From Candidatus Colwelliibacteriota bacterium (GTDB lineage: Bacteria > Patescibacteriota > Minisyncoccia > UBA6257 > Colwellbacteraceae), in contig JAUYKE010000003.1 in the NCBI GenBank assembly GCA_030700125.1, forward strand, positions 1 to 33,549: a DNA stretch of 33,549 nt, written 5' to 3'. The notes under the pieces are model-generated. The model ran no database searches and was not told where the DNA came from. It saw nothing but the letters and a program-made list of their open reading frames with translations. Numbering within the stretch: position 1 is the stretch's first letter; each line of letters begins with the position of its first letter. Shown piece by piece: positions 1 to 11,069 of this stretch. The position numbers and the translations under genes were made by a program.

Positions 1-335
<335 letters not shown>

Positions 336-386
336 AAAGCTAATTAATCCCTTCAGGGCAGGCATTTCGGCCTGCCCCGTAGTGAA

Positions 387-514
387 ATTTTGTCTGCTGG
401 TGTTTTACTCGAATGTGTCCCACCTCTTCCCATTTCGAACAGAGAAGTGAAAGCATTTGAGGCTGATGATACTCGGATTTCCGGGGAAAGTAGGGTACGC
501 CGGCATACAAAATT
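387..514 (+). rRNA. 5S rRNA
   Basis: 5S-like core (cccacctcttcccatttcgaacagagaagtgaaagc ... gatgatactcggatttccgggaaagtaggg). Terminal helix attttgt (387-393) pairs with acaaaat (507-513). Ends approximate. Confidence 0.92.
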
Positions 515-566
515 TCTACTACAGGGACGCGGAAGTGATGAGATTTGTGAAAGAGGGGGCTAGTTT

Positions 567-575
567 TGGTACAAT
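567..575 (+). promoter_or_regulatory. Candidate extended -10 promoter (TGGTACAAT)
   Basis: TGG-TACAAT ending 7 nt before ATG 583. Confidence 0.45.
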
Positions 576-582
576 AACCTTA

Positions 583-1335
583 ATGCACCACCGCACTGTA
601 AAGCAGCTCGCCTTCGGCTCCATCGTTCTCATTACGACGGGCATTATCGCCACCGGCGTTTATTACTTTTATTTAAAACCGGCGCCCAGCTGTTTTGACA
701 ATAAACAGAATCAAAAAGAAACCGGGATTGACTGCGGCAGCTCTTGCATTCCCTGTGAAGTAAAAGGGTTGGATCTGGTAACCGAAAAAGTAAAAGCTTT
801 TCCAGCCGGCGAAAATAAAACAACCCTCTTAGCTAAGGTTAAAAATCCAAGTCAAAGTTTTCCTGTCAGTTTTTCTTATAAATTCAGCCTGGGCGGGACA
901 TTTTTGGACGACACCTTAAGAGGCAACGCGGTTATCGCCCCCGGTGCCAGTAAGTATTTTGTTATCCCCGGTGTCGCGCTCCCTACTAAAGATATAAAAA
1001 GCATAAATCTGGAGGTTTCGGAACTCAATTGGCAAGGCAAAAATAAAACCGAGATCAGAAATATTGGGATTACGACCGAAACTAGTGTCAAAGAAAATAG
1101 AATCACTGTAACCGGCACTTTAACTAATTCTTCAGCCACAAGTTTCCCGCGGGTAGATTTGACTGCTCTCCTCTTTAGCAAGGAGGGGGAAATTTTAAAC
1201 GCCTCGGTGACTCGACTGGAAAAAGTTGAGGCTTTCAGTCAAAAACAATTTATTGTCTTTTTCCCGGAAGTCGGGGGGCTCATCCAAAATCTTGATCCAG
1301 AGAAAACTGAAGTTTACTGGGAAGTAGATGAGTAG
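583..1335 (+). CDS. Membrane-anchored conserved protein with N-terminal TM and CFDNKQNQ.ETGIDCG..C.PC motif
   Basis: ORF 457-1335 begins inside 5S rRNA; the in-frame ATG at 583 (MHHRTVKQLAFGSIVLITTG...) is the plausible start. Confidence 0.75.
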   Translation: MHHRTVKQLAFGSIVLITTGIIATGVYYFYLKPAPSCFDNKQNQKETGIDCGSSCIPCEVKGLDLVTEKVKAFPAGENKTTLLAKVKNPSQSFPVSFSYKFSLGGTFLDDTLRGNAVIAPGASKYFVIPGVALPTKDIKSINLEVSELNWQGKNKTEIRNIGITTETSVKENRITVTGTLTNSSATSFPRVDLTALLFSKEGEILNASVTRLEKVEAFSQKQFIVFFPEVGGLIQNLDPEKTEVYWEVDE

Positions 1336-2407
1336 AGCCCTCTCTAAAATAGATTGGGGGCTAACTGGGGCCGTCCTCTTACTCATGGCTATCAGTTTAG
1401 TTACTTTGGCCTCCAATCCTGAAAGGGAGTTATTTTGGCGGCAATCAATCTGGGTTCTCCTGGCCCTCGCTCTCATCTTTGGGCTACCCCTCATCAATTT
1501 GAGAGCCATCTTTAATTATCGTTGGCTAATCCTCGGAATTTATTTTTTTGTTCTTTCTCTCCTCGTTCTTACATATTTTTTCGCTCTCCCCGCAAGCGGC
1601 ACTAAAAGCTGGCTTCAAATTGGGGAGATCCAAATTCAGGCCTCGGAATTCATGAAAGCCGCCTTGATCATTCTTCTCTCCAGCTTTTTTGCTCTTCGCC
1701 ACGTGGCCATTGCCCAGCCCAAAGTAATTGCCATCTCTTTTTTCTATTTTTTGATTCCGACTATTCTTGTTTTGCTCCAGCCGGATTTAGGCACGAGCTT
1801 GGTTCTTTTCGGAATTTGGTTCGGCTATCTTTTGGTAAGCGAACTCCCGCTTCGCTATATCGCCGTTGCTCTCCTCATATTTGTCATTATTGGCGCTCTT
1901 GGTTGGAGCTTCGGCTTCGCTCCTTATCAGAAAGACAGGATTGCCGCTCTCTTCTCTCCGGAGACCGACCCCTTGGGGGTAAATTACAGTGTTCTTCAGT
2001 CCAAAATTGCCATCGGCTCCGCCGGGCTTTTTGGTAAAGGTTTTGGCCAAGGTTCCCAAGTTCAGCTGGGGTTTTTACCTGCCGCCCACACTGATTTCAT
2101 CTTTTCTTCTTTTGTCGAGGAGTGGGGCCTCCTGGGCGGTTTCCTCTTAATTGCCGCTTTCCTTTATCTAATCTATCGGATTCTCCAGTTGGGGTTGAGG
2201 AGCTATAATAACTTTGCCAAGTTTGTTTCTTTGGGAGTTGCCATCACTCTTTTCATTCATTTTTCAATTAACCTCGGCTCGGCCTTGGGTCTTTTGCCTG
2301 TCATCGGAATCAGCCTGCCCTTTGTAAGTTATGGAGGCTCTCACCTATTGACAATGGCGGCTTTGATCGGCATTATTCAAGGCGTTCACGAAAGACGGTC
2401 TCCGTAA
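1328..2407 (+). CDS. rodA: RodA/FtsW/SpoVE family SEDS protein (RodA-like)
   Basis: Multi-TM protein with GLLPVIGISLPFVSYGGSH near the C-terminus; overlaps the upstream stop. Confidence 0.88.
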   Translation: MSRALSKIDWGLTGAVLLLMAISLVTLASNPERELFWRQSIWVLLALALIFGLPLINLRAIFNYRWLILGIYFFVLSLLVLTYFFALPASGTKSWLQIGEIQIQASEFMKAALIILLSSFFALRHVAIAQPKVIAISFFYFLIPTILVLLQPDLGTSLVLFGIWFGYLLVSELPLRYIAVALLIFVIIGALGWSFGFAPYQKDRIAALFSPETDPLGVNYSVLQSKIAIGSAGLFGKGFGQGSQVQLGFLPAAHTDFIFSSFVEEWGLLGGFLLIAAFLYLIYRILQLGLRSYNNFAKFVSLGVAITLFIHFSINLGSALGLLPVIGISLPFVSYGGSHLLTMAALIGIIQGVHERRSP

Positions 2408-3144
2408 TGCGCCGATTATCAATTGTAGCTTCTCCTTTAATAATCTTAGGGATTCTGGGGAGCAGTGCCCTTCTTGGCTATGCTCTCACTCGCCCCCCAG
2501 CGCCCAAAGCGATTGTTGTTATCCCGGAGGGAGCCACCGTTTACGATATTAATAAAATCCTCAGGGAAAAAGGAGTATTGACCGAGGAGCAAGAATCCCT
2601 CCCCGAAAGCCTAGAGGGGTATCTCTTTCCTGACACCTACGAATTCTTTGTTCCTTCAGGATTAGAAACGGTTGAATCCAAATTCGAGGAGAACTTTAAT
2701 CGGAAGGTGAGAACCGTTATGCCTGAAAGGTTAAGAGAGGAAGATCTGAAAGAGATTCTTACGAAAGCCTCACTTGTAGAAAAAGAGGTTCCTGAGTCAG
2801 CTGAGAGGAGAGTGGTGGTCGACATCATGATGAAGCGCCTTAAAAATAATGTCCCACTTCAGATGGATGCCTCAATTTGTTACTTCAAGAAAGAATCCTC
2901 TTGTCTGCCGATAACGGGGTCGGATAAGAATACAGATTCGCCTTTCAACACCTATCGCTATCGAGGTCTCCCTCCCCATCCCATCGGCAACCCCGGGGTG
3001 GATGCCATCTTCGCCGTCATGAACCCGACTGAAACCCCCTACTGGTTTTACCTCTCGGACCCGGAGACAAAAAAGACTGTTTTCTCGAAGACCCTTGACG
3101 AACATAATAACAATATTGTTAAATACCTAAACGCAACCAACTAA
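2407..3144 (+). CDS. mltG: Endolytic transglycosylase MltG/YceG family
   Basis: N-terminal TM, LEGYLFPDTYEF, ASLVEKE, MDASICY, SPFNTYRYRGLPPHPIGNPG motifs. Confidence 0.9.
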   Translation: MRRLSIVASPLIILGILGSSALLGYALTRPPAPKAIVVIPEGATVYDINKILREKGVLTEEQESLPESLEGYLFPDTYEFFVPSGLETVESKFEENFNRKVRTVMPERLREEDLKEILTKASLVEKEVPESAERRVVVDIMMKRLKNNVPLQMDASICYFKKESSCLPITGSDKNTDSPFNTYRYRGLPPHPIGNPGVDAIFAVMNPTETPYWFYLSDPETKKTVFSKTLDEHNNNIVKYLNATN

Positions 3145-3186
3145 AGCCCAAGTTAGCCGTTTTTGAAAATCGGCATTTTTGTTTTG

Positions 3187-6100
3187 ATGTCAAAATTACC
3201 AACAAACACCTTTTCTTCTCACCGGGGTACCTTGATTGAGCAGCCGGATCTGGCTCTCGTTCAAACCAAATCTTATGAATGGTTCCGACGAGAAGGATTA
3301 AAAGAACTATTTCAGGAGTTCTCTCCTGTTACTGATTATTCCGGCAAGCGGCTGGAGCTCTATCTCTTGGACTATTATTTCGATCTACCCAAGTACACCG
3401 AGGAAGAGTCCCGATTTAAGGGCATTACTTATGAAGCCCCTCTCCGAGCACGAGTCAAATTAGTCAATAAAGAAACTAACGGGAAGAAAGAGCAGGAAGT
3501 CTATCTGGGTGATCTCCCAATGATGACAACCCGCGGGACTTTTATCGTTAACGGTGTTGAGAGGGTAGTTATCTCTCAGCTGGTTCGCTCTCCCGGGGCT
3601 TATTTCACTATGAATCTTTATCGAGGGAGAAGGCTTTTCGGAGCTAAACTTATTCCTCATCGAGGAGCTTGGCTTGAATTTGAAACCGATCCTGACGGCT
3701 CAATCGGAGTGAAAATCGATCGCTACCGAAAGATTCCGGTCGTGAGCTTATTTCGAATTTTCGGCCTCGAAGATAAAGAGATTTTGGGCACCTTCGGTGA
3801 GATAATTAAACCAACCCTAGACAAAGACACCGCTAAGAATGCCGCTGATTCTTATCTCGAAATCTACCAGCGGATTCGGCCCGGAGATCTGGCTACTCCC
3901 GGGGATGCACAGAAGCTAATCGACTCAATGTTTAAGCAGCCGGAGCGTTACGATCTCTCGGTGATCGGCCGCTTTAAGTTAAACCAGCGATTAGAAGCGC
4001 AAAATTCGACCGGCCGCCTGCTCTCCCTAGACGACTTAATTAGAATTGTTAAAGAGATTATTCGCTTGAACGGCGACCCTACGGCCGAAGCCGATGACGT
4101 TGATCACCTGGGCAACCGACGCGTCCGGGCACTGGGCGAGCTATTGCAGATTCGACTGCGAGTAGGGTTTACGAGAGTCCGAAGGACCATTCAGGACCGA
4201 ATGAGTACTCTCCCGCCCGAAGATTTGACTCCTATCCAACTTGTTAACCCTCGGCCGCTCGTCGCTGTTATTCGCGAGTTCTTTGCTTCCTCTCAAATGT
4301 CCCAATTTTTGGGGCAGGTTAATCCCTTGGATGAGCTGGAGCACAAGCGGCGACTGACCGCTTTGGGCGTTGGGGGATTAACCAGAGAGCGAGCCGGCAT
4401 GGAAGTTCGGGATGTTCATAGCTCTTACTACGGTCGCATCTGCCCGATTCAAACCCCTGAAGGGGCTAACATCGGGTTGGTTAATCACTTAGCCAGCTTC
4501 GCCCAGTTGAATGATTACGGTTTTCTCATCACTCCCTATATAAAGGTCAAAAATGGGTGCTTGACCCAAGAGATTATTTGGCTTGACGCTAAAGAAGAAG
4601 AGAAATATAAGATTGCTTCAATTGCCGCTCGGTTCGATAAAAACAAGCACTTCATCGACAAGGAGGTCGATGCCAGGTTTAAGGGCGAACCGGGAACTTA
4701 TCCGGCTAAAGAAATTAACCTCATTGATGTTGCGCCTTCACAACTCGTAAGCGTTGCCACCTCACTTGTGCCATTCCTCGAGCACACTGATGCGAGCCGA
4801 GCGCTTATGGCTTCCAATATGCAACGGCAGGCGGTTCCTTGCATCGTGCCCTCCGCCCCTTATGTCGGAACCGGAGTTGAAGAACGAGCCGCCCGAGATT
4901 CCGGTCGAATGGTTATCTCTGACGCGAGTGGGACAGTTGACGAAGTTGATGCTAACCACATTGTTATTAAATCAAGCGACGGTAAAAAACACCGCTTCGC
5001 TCTGGACAAGTTTAAAATGTCCAATCAATACATTGCCATTTCCCATCGACCACTGGTCAAGAAGGGAGATAAAGTAAAAAAGGGTGATGTTCTGGCCGAC
5101 GGCCAATCAACCGATGACGGCGCTCTCGCCCTGGGCCAGAATCTAGTAGTTGCTTTTGCCTCTTGGGAAGGAGCCAATTTTGAAGATGCCATTATTTTCT
5201 CCGAGAAAATTCAGCGTGATGCCATTTACAGCTCAATTCACATTAGCGAATTTCAAGTTGACGTTCGCGACACCAAGCTCGGTCCTGAACTTACCACTCC
5301 GGACATTCCTAACGTTTCGGAAGATAAGCTAAGAAATTTGGATGAGGATGGCATCATCAGGATCGGAGCCGAAGTGAAAGGCGGTGACATTCTAGTCGGA
5401 AAAATTTCTCCTAAGGGTGAGAGTGAGCTCACTCCTGAAGAGCGGCTCCTGCGAGCCATCTTTGGTGAGAAGGCAAGGGATGTAAAAGACAGTTCTCTTG
5501 AACTGCCTCACGGTAAACTCGGCCGAATAGTGGGAGTAAAAATCTTCTCTCGGGAAAAAGGCGACAAGCTTGATCCAGGAGTGATCTCCCGGATTTACGT
5601 CCAAGTAGCAACCGTTCGCAACATCCAGGCCGGCGACAAGATTGCCGGTCGCCATGGCAATAAAGGTGTAGTGTCTCAAGTTCGGCCGGTTGAAGACATG
5701 CCGTATCTCGAAGACGGCACTCCGGTTGATGTGATCTTGAATCCTTTAGGGGTAATCTCTCGAATGAATCTGGGTCAATTATTTGAGACCCATCTCGGTT
5801 GGGCAGCTAAAAAATTAGGCTACCGGGCTTGCACCCCCGTTTTTGCCGGCGCCACCGAAGAACAAATTAAAACCGAGCTAAAAAAAGCCGGCTTACCGGA
5901 GAGTGGTAAGGTGACTCTCTACGATGGTCGAACTGGCGAAGCATTTAAAGGAAAAGTGGCCGTTGGGGTTATTTACTTAATGAAATTAAATCACTTGGTG
6001 GCTGATAAAATCCACATGCGTTCCATCGGACCCTACTCCCTTATTACCCAGCAACCGCTTGGCGGTAAGGCGCAACTCGGCGGTCAGCGATTCGGAGAAA

Positions 6101-6357
6101 TGGAAGTTTGGGCACTCGAAGGATACGGCGCAGCTCATACCCTTCAAGAGATGCTCACCGTCAAATCAGATGATGTTGTCGGGCGCTCGGCAGTTTATGA
6201 AGCAATTGTTAGAGGTGAGAGGGTTCGACGAGAGAATCTTCCTGCCTCTTTCAACGTGATGGTGAATGAATTAAAAGCCCTCGGGTTATCGGTTGAACCA
6301 CTAAGAGAGGAGGAGTCGGAAGCCCAAAGACGAAGAAAAAATATTCAAGATGAATAA
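3187..6357 (+). CDS. rpoB: DNA-directed RNA polymerase subunit beta
   Basis: Canonical RpoB motifs (GTFIVNGVERVVISQLVRSPG, YGRICPIQTPEGANIGLV, RHGNKGVVSQ, LGGKAQLGGQRFGEMEVWALEGYGA). ORF opens at 3163; ATG at 3187 preferred. Confidence 0.98.
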   Translation: MSKLPTNTFSSHRGTLIEQPDLALVQTKSYEWFRREGLKELFQEFSPVTDYSGKRLELYLLDYYFDLPKYTEEESRFKGITYEAPLRARVKLVNKETNGKKEQEVYLGDLPMMTTRGTFIVNGVERVVISQLVRSPGAYFTMNLYRGRRLFGAKLIPHRGAWLEFETDPDGSIGVKIDRYRKIPVVSLFRIFGLEDKEILGTFGEIIKPTLDKDTAKNAADSYLEIYQRIRPGDLATPGDAQKLIDSMFKQPERYDLSVIGRFKLNQRLEAQNSTGRLLSLDDLIRIVKEIIRLNGDPTAEADDVDHLGNRRVRALGELLQIRLRVGFTRVRRTIQDRMSTLPPEDLTPIQLVNPRPLVAVIREFFASSQMSQFLGQVNPLDELEHKRRLTALGVGGLTRERAGMEVRDVHSSYYGRICPIQTPEGANIGLVNHLASFAQLNDYGFLITPYIKVKNGCLTQEIIWLDAKEEEKYKIASIAARFDKNKHFIDKEVDARFKGEPGTYPAKEINLIDVAPSQLVSVATSLVPFLEHTDASRALMASNMQRQAVPCIVPSAPYVGTGVEERAARDSGRMVISDASGTVDEVDANHIVIKSSDGKKHRFALDKFKMSNQYIAISHRPLVKKGDKVKKGDVLADGQSTDDGALALGQNLVVAFASWEGANFEDAIIFSEKIQRDAIYSSIHISEFQVDVRDTKLGPELTTPDIPNVSEDKLRNLDEDGIIRIGAEVKGGDILVGKISPKGESELTPEERLLRAIFGEKARDVKDSSLELPHGKLGRIVGVKIFSREKGDKLDPGVISRIYVQVATVRNIQAGDKIAGRHGNKGVVSQVRPVEDMPYLEDGTPVDVILNPLGVISRMNLGQLFETHLGWAAKKLGYRACTPVFAGATEEQIKTELKKAGLPESGKVTLYDGRTGEAFKGKVAVGVIYLMKLNHLVADKIHMRSIGPYSLITQQPLGGKAQLGGQRFGEMEVWALEGYGAAHTLQEMLTVKSDDVVGRSAVYEAIVRGERVRRENLPASFNVMVNELKALGLSVEPLREEESEAQRRRKNIQDE

Positions 6358-9300
6358 GGATCCAGATTTCACAGCTCTAAAAATTAGAATTGCTTCACCG
6401 GACGACATTCTCTCCTGGTCCTATGGAGAGGTGATCAAGCCGGAAACTATCAACTATCGGACTCAAAGACCGGAAAAAGACGGCCTCTTCTCCGAGCGAA
6501 TTTTCGGCCCAACCAAGGACTGGGAGTGCTACTGCGGCAAATACCGAAAGATAAGATACAAAGGTGTCCTCTGCGATAAGTGTGGCGTGGAGGTCACTCG
6601 GTCAATCGTTCGTCGGGAAAGAATGGGCCACATTGCCCTCGCCACACCGGTAGTGCACACCTGGTTTCTCCGAAGCGTTCCCTCGGTCATCGGCTTAATT
6701 TTAGATGAGCCGCTAAAGAATCTTGAGAAAGTTGTTTATTACGCCGCCTATATTGTTACCGGCGTGGACGAGGCAAAGCGTAAGGAAGCCCTGAGTGATG
6801 TTTTGAAAGAATTTAAGACCCGCGAGAAAGAAAGTGGGGGTGAGCTAGAAGCAGCTGTCGGCGAGGCCAAAGATTTTTTAAACCGTCTGCGTCCCGGCAA
6901 AGCCTTAACCGAGCATGAGTTCGCTCACTTTGGAAAAAGATTCGGCCACATCTTCACCGTTGGAGCAGGAGGCGATGGTATAAGGCAAGTGCTCGCCAAT
7001 CTGGATTTAAAGCAGATTATCCGAGGGATTGAAGAGGAACTCTCCACTGCAAAAGATGCTACCCGCGTTAAAAAGCTCTTGAGGCAACTGAAGCTCTTAA
7101 AGTCCATGCTCGTTAATAGCATCCGGCCCGAGTGGATGGTCATGACTGTTTTGCCGATTCTCCCGCCCGACCTGCGACCGATGGTGGCTCTCGACGGCGG
7201 GCGCTATGCCACTTCAGACCTAAATGATCTCTATCGCCGGGTGATTAATCGTAATAATCGCTTGAAGCGCTTAATGGAGTTGAGAGCGCCGGATGTCATT
7301 ATCATCAACGAAAAACGAATGCTTCAAGAGGCGGTCGATATTTTAATTGACAATGCCAAAGCCAAACAAGTCACTCGGGGACGTAGGCCAGCTCGCTCGC
7401 TGGCCGACATGCTCCGCGGTAAGCAGGGTCGTTTCCGCCAAAATCTTTTGGGCAAAAGGGTTGATTACTCCGGCAGGTCAGTCATCGTTGTCGGGCCTCA
7501 TCTGCGGCTTGACCAATGTGGTATTCCCAAGCGAATGGCCTTGGAGCTTTTCCGACCCTTCGTCATCAATAAAGTGATTGAACGGGGATTGGCCTATAAC
7601 ATCAAAAATTCCAATCGCTTGATTGATCAGGCCCCGCCGGAGATTTGGGAGATTTTAGAAGAAATAATCGCTGACAAAAAAGTCCTTTTAAACCGGGCTC
7701 CTACTCTTCACCGCTTAAGCGTTCAGGCTTTCCGTCCGGTATTAATCGAGGACCTGGTCATCCAGATTTCCCCGATGGTAACGAGCGCCTTCAACGCTGA
7801 CTTCGACGGCGACCAGATGGCGGTTCACCTACCCTTATCTCCGGAAGCCCAGTACGAGTCCAGCCACTTGATGCTCTCAACATTCAATCTCTTGAAGCCG
7901 GCCTCGGGTGAGGCAGTGACGGTCCCCACCCTGGATATGGTTCTCGGTTGCTACTACCTGACAAGAGTTAATCCCAAGGATAAAGACGTTGGCCGAACTA
8001 TGAGCAGCCAAGAAGAAGCTCGGCTGGCCTACGAGAACGATTACCTAGGGCTCCATGCCCCGATTAAGATAAAGGGGCAGGAGACCACTTACGGTCGGAT
8101 GATTTTTAACGACGTCCTGCCGAAAGGATTCGAATTCATCAACGAAACCCTTAATAAAAAATCACTCACCGCCTTAGTCGGTCGCCTGATCAGTCAATTT
8201 GGCTCGGAAGTGGCGGCCGAGACTCTGGATAAGATTAAAGAATTAGGTTTCTTTTACGCCACCATCTCGGGTATTAGTTTAGGATTTGACGACCTCATTG
8301 TTCCTGAAGAAAAAAAAGGAATTATTGCTGACGCCGAAAGACAGGTTTCGCTGATCAGGGGGCAATATGACGAGGGGCTCTTAACGGAGCGCGAGAGAAA
8401 GGAGCGAGTCATCGAGGTTTGGCACGACACTAAGAGCAAAATCGACAAATTGATCCCAACAAAACTCAGCGAGGATAATCCCGTTCATATGATTATCAGC
8501 TCGGGGGCACGAGGATCTTGGTCGCAGCCCTCCCAGATGGCTGGCATGAGAGGAACGATTATTAACCCCAAGGGAGAAATTATCGATCTCCCAATTCGAA
8601 GCTCACTTAAGGAGGGTCACACTAATCTTGAGTATTTTATCTCCACTCACGGTTCAAGAAAGGGTTTGGTAGATACTGCTCTCCGGACGGCGGAGGCGGG
8701 ATACCTAACTCGTCGATTGATTGATACAGCTCAGGACGTGATTATTAGACAGGAGAATTGCCGCACGAAGCAGGGATTAGCCATTTATCGAGAGGACGGC
8801 GCTGACTTTGGATATCGTTTTGCCGAACGGCTGACTTCCCGAATTACCTTGAAGGACGTTAAAGTCGGTCGGAAAGTGGTCGTAAAAGCAGGAGAGATAA
8901 TCAGCGCCGAGGCCGCAAACGCTATTCAAAAATCTGACCTCTCGATGGCCGAAGTCCGCTCGCCCATTACCTGCAAAACCCTCTACGGAATTTGTTCTAA
9001 GTGCTACGGGCTTGATTTGGGACGAAATGAGCCAATTAAACTTGGAGAAGCGGTCGGCATCATTGCCGCCCAATCAATCGGTGAGCTCGGTACCCAGCTA
9101 ACATTGAGAACCTTCCACACTGGAGGAGTTGCCGGTCGAGATATTACCGCCGGTCTTCCAAGAGTCGAAGAGTTGTTTGAAAACCGCACTCCCAAGCGAA
9201 AGGGGGTTCTTTCTTCAGTCGAAGGGACAGTTGTTAAGATTGAGGATAGCGGTTCCCTTAAGGTAATTCATGTTAAGAGTGCTGATTCCCGTAAGAAAAA

Positions 9301-9937
9301 TAAAATAGTTGAATACCCGGTCCTAAAAGGAATGGATATTCTGATTGACCTCGGCAGTAAGGTAATGCCCGGCGACCCCATGACCGAGGGACACCTTGAT
9401 CCGAAAGAGATCTTTGCCCTGAAAGGCAAGGTTGAAGCCGCTCGCTATCTCATTAGAGAGACTCAAAGGATTTATCGCGGCGAAGGGGCAACCGTTAATG
9501 ACAAGCATATGGAAGTGATTATTAGGCAAATGTTCAATCGACTGAAGATTACTGATTCGGGTGATACTGATCTTGTTCTGGGTGAGGTGGTTGATAAATC
9601 AGGTTTGAGGGAAATGAACGAAAGGATGGAAGCAAAGGGTAAGGCCCATGCTAAAGCCGAGGAATTAATGTTGGGCATCACGAGAGCGGCGCTATTGGCT
9701 GACGGCTTTTTGGCACCCGCCTCGTTCATTGAGACCACAAGAGTTCTTATTAGGGCTGCTTCAGAAGGGAGGATCGATCACTTAATCGGGCTAAAAGAGA
9801 ATGTCATTATCGGCCGCCTGGTTCCGGTAGGCACCGCTTTCCGCCAAGATGTTGTTAGTGAGGCAGATGCGGAGGGCAAGGAGGTAGAAGAAGCTAAAGA
9901 AGAAGCCAAAGAGGAGAAAGTTGTGCTCCAAACTTAA
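6350..9937 (+). CDS. rpoC: DNA-directed RNA polymerase subunit beta'
   Basis: NADFDGDQMAVHLPLS catalytic motif; zinc-finger CYCGKYRKIRYKGVLCDKCGVE. Confidence 0.98.
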   Translation: MNKDPDFTALKIRIASPDDILSWSYGEVIKPETINYRTQRPEKDGLFSERIFGPTKDWECYCGKYRKIRYKGVLCDKCGVEVTRSIVRRERMGHIALATPVVHTWFLRSVPSVIGLILDEPLKNLEKVVYYAAYIVTGVDEAKRKEALSDVLKEFKTREKESGGELEAAVGEAKDFLNRLRPGKALTEHEFAHFGKRFGHIFTVGAGGDGIRQVLANLDLKQIIRGIEEELSTAKDATRVKKLLRQLKLLKSMLVNSIRPEWMVMTVLPILPPDLRPMVALDGGRYATSDLNDLYRRVINRNNRLKRLMELRAPDVIIINEKRMLQEAVDILIDNAKAKQVTRGRRPARSLADMLRGKQGRFRQNLLGKRVDYSGRSVIVVGPHLRLDQCGIPKRMALELFRPFVINKVIERGLAYNIKNSNRLIDQAPPEIWEILEEIIADKKVLLNRAPTLHRLSVQAFRPVLIEDLVIQISPMVTSAFNADFDGDQMAVHLPLSPEAQYESSHLMLSTFNLLKPASGEAVTVPTLDMVLGCYYLTRVNPKDKDVGRTMSSQEEARLAYENDYLGLHAPIKIKGQETTYGRMIFNDVLPKGFEFINETLNKKSLTALVGRLISQFGSEVAAETLDKIKELGFFYATISGISLGFDDLIVPEEKKGIIADAERQVSLIRGQYDEGLLTERERKERVIEVWHDTKSKIDKLIPTKLSEDNPVHMIISSGARGSWSQPSQMAGMRGTIINPKGEIIDLPIRSSLKEGHTNLEYFISTHGSRKGLVDTALRTAEAGYLTRRLIDTAQDVIIRQENCRTKQGLAIYREDGADFGYRFAERLTSRITLKDVKVGRKVVVKAGEIISAEAANAIQKSDLSMAEVRSPITCKTLYGICSKCYGLDLGRNEPIKLGEAVGIIAAQSIGELGTQLTLRTFHTGGVAGRDITAGLPRVEELFENRTPKRKGVLSSVEGTVVKIEDSGSLKVIHVKSADSRKKNKIVEYPVLKGMDILIDLGSKVMPGDPMTEGHLDPKEIFALKGKVEAARYLIRETQRIYRGEGATVNDKHMEVIIRQMFNRLKITDSGDTDLVLGEVVDKSGLREMNERMEAKGKAHAKAEELMLGITRAALLADGFLAPASFIETTRVLIRAASEGRIDHLIGLKENVIIGRLVPVGTAFRQDVVSEADAEGKEVEEAKEEAKEEKVVLQT

Positions 9938-9960
9938 TTTTGTTACTCTCACTTGAAGCT

Positions 9961-10380
9961 ATGGAAGGAAAATCATATGAAATCGGATATCTCGTAAAAG
10001 ACGAAGAAGGAACTAGCGCCCTAGTTAGCCATCTTAAACGATACGAGGCCGAAATTTTATTTGAAGGGGAAACAAAGGGCATCAAACTAGCTTATCTCGT
10101 CCAGCATCTACTTTCAGCTTACTTCGGCTACATTCATTTCAAAGTTGACCCCGGGGTAATAGGTGATCTGAATAATGCCCTAAAGCTTAACAGCCAAATT
10201 ATCCGGTTTCTTATCGTCACTCCGCCATTTACCAAGGAAAGGAGCCAAAGATTGGGCACCGAATCCGTGAGGCCCGAGAAGAGAGCGATTAAACCGAATG
10301 TTGAATTCAGCGAGAAACCGGAAGTGGCAGTTTCCAATGACTTGCTCGAAGAAAAGTTAGAAGAGATACTAAAGCAATAG
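9961..10380 (+). CDS. rpsF: Ribosomal protein bS6 (divergent)
   Basis: MEGKSYEIGYLVKDEEG... AYFGYIHFKVDPGVIGDLNNALKLNSQIIRFLIV is S6-like; position directly upstream of ssb-rpsR. Confidence 0.85.
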   Translation: MEGKSYEIGYLVKDEEGTSALVSHLKRYEAEILFEGETKGIKLAYLVQHLLSAYFGYIHFKVDPGVIGDLNNALKLNSQIIRFLIVTPPFTKERSQRLGTESVRPEKRAIKPNVEFSEKPEVAVSNDLLEEKLEEILKQ

Positions 10381-10411
10381 AATTTAGAAAATAGAATCTA
10401 GAAGTAAAATT

Positions 10412-10852
10412 ATGAACTTAAACAAAGTACTTATAGCCGGAAGATTAACTGCTGACCCGGATTTGAGGACTACTCCTTCGGGCACCAATGTTGTTTCTTT
10501 TTCAGTCGCTACCAATCGAGTCTGGAGAGATAAAAACGGTGAGCGCAGAGAAGAGACGGAGTTTCACAATGTAGTTGCCTGGGGCAGACAAGCTGAAATT
10601 GTTAATCAGTTTTTAAAAAAGGGCAGTTTGATCTTGGTTGAAGGTCGTCTCCAGACCCGTTCTTGGGAAGGAAAAGACGGTCAAACTAGAAAAACGACGG
10701 AAATTGTAGCCGAACGGATTCAGCTAGGGCCTAAAACCGGATCTACCGCTCCGACAGCTAAAAGTGAAGGAGTGGATGAGGCGAAGAAAGAGGAAATGCC
10801 GGTAATCGATTTAGATTCCGAAAATATTAATCCGGAAGACCTACCGTTTTAG
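10412..10852 (+). CDS. ssb: Single-stranded DNA-binding protein
   Basis: NKVLIAGRLTADPDLRTTPSGTNVVSFSVATNR; acidic tail ending EDLPF. Confidence 0.97.
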   Translation: MNLNKVLIAGRLTADPDLRTTPSGTNVVSFSVATNRVWRDKNGERREETEFHNVVAWGRQAEIVNQFLKKGSLILVEGRLQTRSWEGKDGQTRKTTEIVAERIQLGPKTGSTAPTAKSEGVDEAKKEEMPVIDLDSENINPEDLPF

Positions 10853-10853
10853 G

Positions 10854-11069
10854 ATGAGTGCTAAGAGAAAAAAGCAATGTTTTTTCTGTTCGCAGAATGT
10901 AGCGGATATTGATTACAAGGAAACCGATTTAATAAATCGATTCACTTCCAGTCAAGCCAAAATTATTGACCCGATTCACACCGGCACTTGCGCTAAGCAC
11001 CAGCGCCGGTTGGCAAGAGCCGTGAAGCGTGCCCGGTTTATGGGGCTTTTACCCTATGTTAGACGGTGA
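10854..11069 (+). CDS. rpsR: Ribosomal protein bS18
   Basis: CFFCSQNVADIDYKETDLINRFTSSQAKIIDPIHTGTCAKHQRRLARAVKRARFMGLLPY. Confidence 0.97.
   Translation: MSAKRKKQCFFCSQNVADIDYKETDLINRFTSSQAKIIDPIHTGTCAKHQRRLARAVKRARFMGLLPYVRR

Noticed and set aside
457-582. N-terminal extension of ORF 457-1335
   Set aside because: Overlaps the 5S rRNA 3' half; the in-frame ATG at 583 precedes the TM segment.
3145-3186. Hairpin gccgtttttgaaaatcggc followed by atttttgtttt upstream of rpoB as attenuator
   Set aside because: Only about 4 good pairs with a mismatch; too weak to call without transcript data.
3460-9738. Numerous antisense and alternate-frame ORFs inside rpoB/rpoC
   Set aside because: Shadow ORFs of highly conserved genes; no family resemblance or initiation signals.
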